DNA from: Acheta domesticus
Lineage: Eukaryota; Arthropoda; Insecta; Orthoptera; Gryllidae
Direction: 5' to 3'
Assembly: GCA_031308135.1 (NCBI GenBank)
Contig: JAHLJT010000631.1
Span: 261,224,925-261,288,924, forward strand
DNA length: 64,000 nt
The first letter of the stretch is position 1; every line of letters starts with the position of its first letter. Under the pieces are notes generated by a model that worked only from the letters and a program-made list of their open reading frames with translations, did no database searches and was not told the origin of the DNA. Position numbers and translations under genes: made by a program. Positions 51,101 to 61,300 of this stretch are shown piece after piece.

Positions 51101-54100
51101 AATTACAAATAAGTTATAGTGCTCATACCATGAATACCTTCGGGTTTGCGGATGGTGTTTCCATGGCAGTGGTAGGCACCAGGCCAATTGGGTATGTGTC
51201 ACCACACCAGCAGCTGCTCCTTTTTGCTGGTGGAATTTAGAGCTGTAGAGTAAAATTATAGCAAAAAAGAGTCAAGAGATGTCATGTTCACGTTTAAAGC
51301 AAGATAATAGCCAGATTTAACATCTTAAAAGATAATCATTGAAAGTTTTGCTGTGTAATTTAAATTTGAAATTAAGAAGAAATATTGATTGGATATAATT
51401 GGAAGTATTATTCCTATTAATTTCTCCTTTTTCTTTCTGACCTCTGCATCCATAAATCTTTTGCCATGCGTTTTGTTGAAGTGTTTCTAAGGTGGTATCT
51501 GAATTTTTAATTTGATAGTAATATACAAAATTCAATTCCAGTTTGTAAACTGCTAAAAACCTAATTCCTCAGTAGATTTCAATGGAATTTTCACCATTGG
51601 GGAGATCATTTATCTCAAAACATTCTGGGTTCAACACAATGATGCATCTAGTAAAGTTGACTGAATAATCCTTATTCCGCCATTCCTTATTCGCCATGCT
51701 ACAAATTAACCATCAGTTACTACAATCATTAATTATATGCCAGTCTAAAGTTGGAAAATCAATAATTTACAATGTTTAGAGAGATTGAGTTCCTGATTAC
51801 TGACTATTGATTTTCTAGATCTACATTACGTGTAAATGTAGCTTCACTATGTGCACGTTTTGTTGAGCACTCCTTTTGCTTTTAGTGGTAGGAGTAGAGC
51901 TGAGGGTGATTTACTATTTTTTTTAGCAATGCAGCAAAATCACATCTGCATTTCGTTTACTGTTGCAAGTATGTTTTCTATAACTCGGGAAAGAAATATC
52001 TAGTTTTTCAAAAATTGCTAAGCTTGCGCTTTTTAAAATTTTATTATTATATCTTTTTTATATTTTATTAGTCTTTCAACCATTGTATTTATAGTTAAAA
52101 TGTTGGGAAGGGATCATGGAACTTCAGAAATCATGTGCAAATAATCTCCCCTATATGTCATATACAGTTTTCACTGTTTTTTGACCAAATAAATCATTTC
52201 TATCAGAGTTGTTTTAATAGTATTAATACACTTGTGTTCTCTTGCTCTTGAATCACATAATGCACACTAAGTTTTTTTGCCAATTGCAAGTATTCTTATT
52301 AATTGTAAAAGTGGCTGATATTGTGTATAAGTAGTTTGTTGGGTTTCAAAGTAAATGTAATGAAAAATTAACCATTTCCATGAAATTGTTGAAATTGGTT
52401 TTATCAGTTAGATTTTGTTAGAGGCCAGGGCTGTATAAGCAGGGCATATGGGCCACGTTTCAAATTCTAGTTAAGCTGTGGGTCACACCGTAATTTAAGA
52501 TTAACTATTGAGATTATACTGAAACAAATATATATTAGTAACTACTTTTATTTAACGTACTTAATAATTATTGTACATATGAGAAAATTAATATATTATT
52601 CAATAAAAATGAGATGAATTGTTCAATTGTATTGTATTAGGCTGGTATAATACTTGTTTCAAAGTAGTCACAGGCCACACAATAAGATCTGGTGGTCTGC
52701 CAGTTGGAAAGCCCTGTTATAGGCAAATTAGTCAGATAGGGCACAGATAGATTGGCATGGGCTCCAGTCATACACCACCGAGAATATGGTGGTGATATCA
52801 GAGGAATGTTTCTTTTAATTGAAGGGTAGGGTAAAATGAAAAATTCAAACCTTAAATAATTAAGATGTCTTAATAATTTGTACCACATGCAAGAACATGC
52901 AATTAGGTCGCTTTTTCTGTAACATTAAGGGGTTTTTGTTTTGATATTTTGAACATGCTTCTTAAGCACGTAACTGCAAACTGATCGTCTGCTAACGAAC
53001 TAACATCATAGGTTAGGCTCTTTTAGACGAAACCTTCAGATCGCTTTTGTGAATGCATTCCCATGACTGACAAATTCCCATGGGGAGGGGTAGTAGGAGT
53101 GAGTTACCTTCATGAGAAAGCTGGGAAGTGGATATAGAAAGTGTGTAAACGTTTTTTCAATTATACAAATATCCTGAAGGATGTTATTTTCCTGCAGTAG
53201 TAATACTCTCCTTTCAGATAAAACAATACTAATTTTTAGAAACATAAGTATGTACTGTACATTTTTATTTCATAGAAAAATTAGTCAAGTCAGAAAGTGA
53301 GTTTGATATACAGAAATAATTTTTGAAATGTATAAACATTTTTAAACGAAATTTCCAAGGAACAGATTATTAGATTTGTAGAGAATTTCCCTGAATAGTT
53401 GAATACATGGGGTCCACAGTATATTGTCGTGGTAACTGCAATAGGTGGTATGTCAAAAAACAATCACTTTTTTGTTGTATCATGCCATTGTGATCAATCT
53501 AGAGAACTGCAGCTGTTGTAGTAGGTCATAAGATGGACTAATGAAAAACTGAATATCATGCTTGTATAGGTGTGAAAGTAACTGCTAAGATAATGAGAGA
53601 ACGTTTTTCATTCCTCCTGAAAACTTAAGTAGATTTGACATTACCTATTGTGGTTACCACGATATAGTAAATTACTTTGTCTAACTCACTCTGTAGTCAA
53701 ATCTAACTTTTGTGGGTCCTTGATACCAAAAAATGATTGATGGTAAAACTTCTGTTCATCTCTGATCAAAGCTCACACCAAAACTGTTCAGCTGATGTTC
53801 TCCAAAAGTGATGCTTCCCGATCTATTTAAATTAACTCAAAGCCCTTAAGTTTGAAATGGATATTTTGATTTTGAGGGGTACTTCATGTGAAGCCTCATA
53901 CGTTTTCTCAAAAATAGCTCAGTTTTTTTTTTATTCAACTTTGTTTGCAAATAGTATAAAGGACACTAAAGAGAATGTATAGGTCTTATTTTTTTTTAAT
54001 CTCTGATTTTTCAAAAATTGCAAAAGTTGTTTTTTGAGTCTTCCTAGAAGAACAATCTCAAAGATATATTTTTTCTGGATGAAATCTGTTCTTTAAAGTC

Positions 54101-55303
54101 AGATCTTGGAATATGGTAATGTATAACTTTTCTAAAATTAGTAATTTTAAATGAAATATAGGCAATTTTTAAATTTTTTATTCAATGTTTTTTTCTCAAA
54201 CTGCTCCACATTTTTTGTGGAGCTTGTGTCTATCAAAATACTAAAAAAGTGGTGCTTGACTCATTTCCGTTGAACTCTATTTTTGAAGATTTCAAAATTT
54301 AACATTTCAAAACTGTAAAGTTGAGGATAGAGATTTTTGCCTTAAACAAAATCTGTTCTAAAAATTCGAATTGTGTTATTCATTAAGTGAAAAAAAGGTT
54401 TTTTTTTTGCACTTTGTTTGAAATTAATGCCCTTTATAGAAGAAAAACCTTTTCTCAAAAACTGTTCCCAATTTTTTTTAATTCTTAGTTTTGTGGCTTA
54501 TTAATTATGTGAGAAAATACATGCTGTTGTATAGAAGAATTCATGTAAGAAAAGGCAAAAGTGACAGTTCGCTAAACAAGTGAACATCGCATGTAATTCA
54601 GAGAAGTATCCCTCCGCCGCGGCAGCTGTTCAGCCACGCCTCTTCGTAAAGGGTTTGTTTCGGGCTCCCGTGAAGAGAACTAAATATATGTAGAAGTCTA
54701 AGAGTTTCGCTCATGTAAAATATGCACGTACGCGAGTCCGCGAAATATTGAAATTTAATTACGCATATCGAAAAATATATTAACATACTCTCATAGGAAG
54801 TAAAAGAAAACTCCCACGAATGTAAATAGAAAGAAAAAATATTTTTCAGGGGACGTTCAAATATCTTTTCTTTGAGTTTCACAGCGCAGCGAAGGGCCCA
54901 TGCAATTTTTGTAATAAAGAGAGGTTTATTTATAATTACAAGTATAACACCTCGATTTTCCACGCTTAGCACAATTGCTCTCATAACTCAAATGTGACTT
55001 AATAGTTTTGTATGTCAAAAATATTGTACAAGGCAATGCATTTCTTATCTTGTATGTCTATTTTCATCTCTTATTTCTTGGATGAATAATAGGCACATCC
55101 TTTAAATTCACTCTTACTAGTTAAAACATCTTATCAGTGAATGCTATCACATATCTCAATGTAAAATAATAGATGGGTTTGAAAATTGTCCTCTAAAGGT
55201 GCATAAAAAAGGAAAATTCAGAAGAACATTTATTTATTACTTTGACCAATGGGGTGGAATTGCCATTACACTTGAGCACCAAATTGGGATCCATCCCAGC
55301 ATG

Positions 55304-55345
<42 letters not shown>

Positions 55346-58300
55346 TTTATTTTCACATAAGTTAATGAATGCAGTTCAAGCACACTAATAATGAAAACAA
55401 AATTTAAGAAATGGTACAAAGACAACACAATTTATAAACAAGGAAGTTTTACAAAACAGTATCCTATCATAATGGAAAATTGTATAATACATTTGTTGAT
55501 ACAAAGAAAACTGGCACAAACAATATACAAATTTAAAGAATAAAAATCTACAAATACAATACAATACACAACAACTTAAAAATAAATCAACAAATACAAT
55601 ACACAACACAACTTAAAAATAAATCTACTAATACAATACACATCACAACTTAAAAATAAATCTACAAATACAATACACAACGCAACTTAAAAATAAATCT
55701 ACAAATACAATACACAACACAACTTTAAAATGCAATCTACAAATACCATACAATATACATTTAAAAAATACACAAATTGAAAGAAAGAAATTAATAATGG
55801 TAGGAAATATTTATTTTAAATAAATGTGGTATATAAAATTTAATTATTTTCTTGTGTCAGTAGAAGTTTCCTGGAACAAAAAGAAAAATTGCATTAATAT
55901 TCTGTTTAGTTAACTGTTAATTAGTATTCTATTTTTTATTTGAATATTTTCTCTCTTAAAGCACCATGGCTTGTCATTATTGGGGATCAAGAAAATACTT
56001 CCCTAGAAAATTAGTAATATCCAGTCTTAAAGGTACAATCTGAAAGATGGTCCAGGGCCAACTGCTTCACTCTCAGGCAACCAAATGAGGATCTATTGAA
56101 GATAAAATGAAATGTAATAGACGTCAAAATTTATAGTTTCATTAATTAAAATATAAGGAAACTATTCTACAACAAGATCGTCTTTGTTCCTTTACCCATA
56201 AATGCAGTGCAGTTCTGGTTTTTCTGTAAAAATAGAAAGGAAAAATGCATGTTAATGTGGAAAAACTGTATGTTAATTACTATAGAAATCTATAAGAGTA
56301 ATTTCAATCAAACTTACAGTTTTCCATGTTCAACACCCCTCTCCTGATGGTCCTGGTAATGGGAAGGCTAGAGGTTCACTGTCATCTTCATTCTCTTCAT
56401 CACTTGAACTGTCTTCTCCTACATTTATGATCATGGGCTCCACATCCATGCTGTCCCATTTCACCTCTCGATGCCAGTCCTTTTCAACAATCTTCTCAGT
56501 ATGTTGAACATAGTTTTCCCATCTGAGCCAGGCAATAATTATCACATTTAACACAATTTACATTTAAGTGATTTACTTTAGAAACAGTAAAATATAATAT
56601 GACTATCATTCACTTACTTCTCAGCTGTAACTTGTCTAAGGGCATTCTGCCAAACTTCCTTCACATGATGGCGATCAAATTGTTTTCCGATATGGGTTTT
56701 GTAGTACCTCTTGCAATCATTCCACACCATTTCTATTGGGTTGTAGTGGCAATGATAAGGTGGTAGTCGCAACACCTTATGTCCAGCAGCTCTAATAATA
56801 TTGTCCACACGATACCTATAAATATTTTACTGGCATGAAAATATTCCATTTTACAATTCCTTCAGTTACACTTTTATCAATTGCACAAGAACAGCTATTT
56901 AGGTGTAATTATAATATAAAAACTTACTTCGTAACAGTACTTTTGCTCAGATTCAGGAATTCCATTATGAGTTTCACAACAGAACCCGATTCCAATCTCC
57001 CATGTCTCTGCATTTCTCGTATTTTCCTCGCGAGAAATATAATGTCTTCTTGTCGCTGGCGCGAACAAGGAGGATTCCCCCTGCGACGTCTCCGACGTTC
57101 CATAATTCGCAGAGGCGTTATTATTTAAAAAAATAAATAAAAACGCAAAGCACAGACCCACGAACTGCACACAGTCACAACTCGCCACACACAACAGCCG
57201 GAAACACGTGCACCAGTACGCATCTTACATTCAAGACTCGGTTTTAAAATAAGCATAATACTTATCACGCAAAAAGTAAATTCCATATATTGTTTATATG
57301 AAAAAAGAATTTTTACAGAAGAGCACAGAGCACTGTACTTCCTAATTTCAATTATTTCTCGTGGCGCACTATATTTTCGTCGGACGAGGACATCACAAAA
57401 AGAAGCGTCAAATCCATTTACAAGTTAGCCAACTGCAAACGAACGAATCGAGGAAGGAGACTTCAGTGGGATCAAGGACACAACGACCACAGAACCTTCG
57501 GTTATGTTGCCAGCAGTAGCTGTCAAAATTGCTTGTTCTTACATGAATCTCTCTTTAGCTGTGGTTTATGAGTAAAACAGTTCTGTTATCACAATTGGTG
57601 GGGTTGGGGGAAAATAGTTAAAATAGGGGAAGCTTCGGTTTGAAATGGATATCTAAATACTCCTTTGAAATAACGGGGAAAAACTGTATGGTTCCCTTAC
57701 CCGAGCTTAAATAGTTGGTTTTATATGCAGTAAATATAGAGGTTAAATGTAGTGCAAGATGTTTTACTAAGTGTACCCATTTATTTACAGGTTTTGAAGC
57801 ACATAAACATAAAAGGAACACCACCACCAAAAGTATGGTGGACATCTCCAGTATGTCTTAGGACATGTTTGAGGATGGCACTGCGACATTTGAATGTCAG
57901 TGTGGTATGTATGCTGCAATGAGTTACTCTTTCTGTTTGAGCAATTGTGCTTTAGAACATAATAGAGTAAAATAAATTTTTCTTGTCTATGAGGATGTAA
58001 ATGACTTGGGAGTGAACAATGAACTCTACTATCCCCTGCCTGGTTTGGCAGGGGATAGTAGAGTTCATGTTAATAGAACCATAGGATGGACATTGCTTCT
58101 AACTATACTTTCCTTTGACAAGGTGTGTACAATGGATGATCATCATCAAGAAGTTATTGCCTATTGTCGTGAAAACAGTTTCCATGGTGTGATGGCTGAT
58201 GATGGAGAATATGCTGTGTTTGATCCTCCTAGATACTTTTCATCAAAACATCTGAAATTAACTTATAAAGTGAGTATTTCTTTTAAATATATCCATTTAT

Positions 58301-61300
58301 ATACACGCACACGCACGCACGCAGTCAGCATGTGAGAGTCGTGATGACATGTAAAAGAAAAATGAATTTTCTCTGGAAGAACCAATTTCCATAATAAAGA
58401 AAGATCTCAGCGGGATTTGGATAGACAATTCTATTGTGGAAAGGGTCAAATTAAAAACTCTTCCAAATCTCTATAGTTTCTTGAAGGGGGGGGGGCTGAA
58501 AGGCATGAAAATTATCTGCTTCCCTTACTAGTATTTTCTGAAAATTCTTGTCAAAATTATTCTATTTTTTATTATCTCATTCTTATCACGTCAATGAAAT
58601 TAACTTTCTTATTAAATATCATGAACATTTTTGAACAATTTTTGGAGATATTTCAATTTGCATATTCATGTAATAAGTATCCTGAGTTATCTTGGGCATG
58701 ATATCAATAATATTTACGTAACTATTTAGAGCAATGAAATGTGTATAAAAAACCCATGGAGATACGATTTAAGATGATGTATTGTGCCTTTTTCATACAT
58801 CGAATACAATAGACAATTCGAATCAAAAAACTATTAAAAATGTCTTTGAGGTTTCTGTGTGGTAAACTGTAAAACATGAGTTGCTCAAAAAGAGCCACGT
58901 TACAATCAGGGCACCTAGTACCAACTTTCTTTTCGCAATTTCTTATTCTGCGCCTCCATCACAAGGCTGCATATTGCACACCATCTTGTAGGATTTGTCT
59001 TCTTTTCTGTAGGTGGAATAAGTTCTGGAAAATGATCTGTCAGTCTAGGTGGAGTAGGTGTCTTCCCTGGTCTTCCTTGTTTAGGAGAAATTGCGTTGGG
59101 TTTGTACTTCTCTATTAACATTTCCACAAGCTCCATCCTGAAGAGAAGGGGAGTGGTCTTGCTTTTTACTTTTTGGTGAAGTACGTATGGATTCCAGACA
59201 GTGAGCTCAAGAAGATGGAAGAATATTTTTTTGTATGGTCAGAACACCTGGGTTTATTTGGTCAGATAAAAACGTTATACCACGAGATATCTTGGGATAA
59301 TATTTTATGACACTACAAGCCTAACCCGAGTTAACTCGAGGTAAATGGGGAAGCGGTTAAATGCTGGCTGCCAAATTATGAAATAAATAATGCAGTCAAG
59401 TGGTTTATTCGAGCCAGTGCTAAGGGGAACATTGAAATGAAGTTGTTGCTGAATTAGATCTTGTGTGACAAACAGGAACGTTAGTGGTGGTGGTGGTAGT
59501 CATGATGTCATCCACACCATAGAGTTGATTCTACTTAACAAGACACTGCAAGAGTATTGCAAGACTCTTCTCCCTTGCCCCTGAACTTGGTAATCAGAAA
59601 CTTATAGGCTTGTTTTCTGAAGTGGAAAAGGAATATGAGAATGTTCTAGTCAGTATTATTAAGAAGTATGTAGTATAGATGTCAATAATGCCTTACCTGC
59701 AGGACAATTCTTGAAGTACACTGTTCTATTCTTTTTTGTCAACATAAATACTGTTGATTGAAGTAATTTTATGCAATATACTAAATCTTTTATTTGTAAC
59801 GACAATTTGAATCCAGAATAGTGTTATAATGCTCATTTTAGTATTCGCAGCAGCAAAGGTGAGTGCAGTTTAATACTCTTTAAGAAGACAAACCCCCCCC
59901 CCTCCCCTCTCCCCAAAAGACCAATTTTAAAGTATTAATCACATGGTCAGCTTAGAGGTTTCACTGTGTGTGTGTGCGTGCTTGTATGGCAGTAGTAATG
60001 TGTGAGTGTAACACAGTAGTAATGTAACACAGAATGGGGAATTATGTGCGAGTAAGGAAACAATAAGAGTAAACAATCGTCACACATTAAGAGGCTGTAA
60101 AAATAATTATTTTATAGAAGCAAGATTGTGCTTTTATTAGTATTTTAGTAGTTTGTTAAACCGATGGCAAGTAGTTAATGGATTCAGTTGCCTTCTTGTA
60201 CAATGTTCTCGGCAATTTCACATCTGTTGTAATGAATGACCATCTCTACGTTTAAAACAGACAGTTCTTGTGTAGAAAGAAGTTTGAGCATCCGACTCAA
60301 ACAATTCACCCCCCTACATTTTTTCTGATTTTGCTTTTTTCTTTAAATGAAAAGCAGTGGTCCCTACATTTTAATAATATATTAAAATTGAATGAATGCT
60401 TACCTGCCATCATCTGTTCGTTACATCATTTGCAGGACTGTCAGCAATACAATTTTAGTTGGTCTGGACCATTTTGTTTTGAGAGTTTAAATCAATCTTT
60501 TGAAAGCAATCTATATTGCATCATTAGTAGGAGCGAATATGAGATTATACATGATGAAAAGATAATTTTGCATTATGGAAGTAAAATTGGTAAAGTGAAC
60601 ATAGTTTGTTTGAAGTTTTTTATCAAAGTTTTTAAAAGAGAAAATGAGCGAGTCTTTGAATGTAATATCCAACAATCTAATATGTGTCCCTTAAAAAAAA
60701 TGCTAGGAATCACATTTTGAAGATCAGCTGGATAGCAGGATATCCTAAGATAGTCCAGTACAACTACATATACTGATCTTAGAAAATATAAAACATTTCA
60801 ATTACGTTTTCAGAAACATATTTAACTTCGTGTTCACAATGAACAGTGATCATATTGTTCCAGAAATTGTAAATCTTTCCTGCCTCAATGGTTGTGGTGA
60901 ATAAACACTGTACAACATGAAACTGTATTTTGGGGTTTTTCTATTTTCAGCATAGTGTATATGTAGTACTAGTGTTGTAATTTATCCACTGCTCTTCCTT
61001 TTGTGCATTGAAATCAAGAAAGTTCAGCTAGTTCTTGTGATAAATTTAATATAAATGTATGGTAGAGTTTTGTGTTTCTCGCACATCCAGCAGCTCATGC
61101 AAATGATTATCAATTAATTTTAATAAAAATTGATCTTGAGCCCAAATATAACATTTTTATTCATTTTGTCATGCATTTTATTTTCAGGGATCTCTTGAAA
61201 CTAAGGAATATATTCTTGCAGAAGTTTCAAAAAATCTAGGTCTTGGTGCCGACCGATTCTGTTTATTGGCAGCTCTTCTTGGCAACTATTTGCTTACGGA

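Noticed and set aside
54598..54984. 128-codon minus-strand open frame
   Set aside because: No domain, no splice context and repeat-like sequence; judged to be chance.
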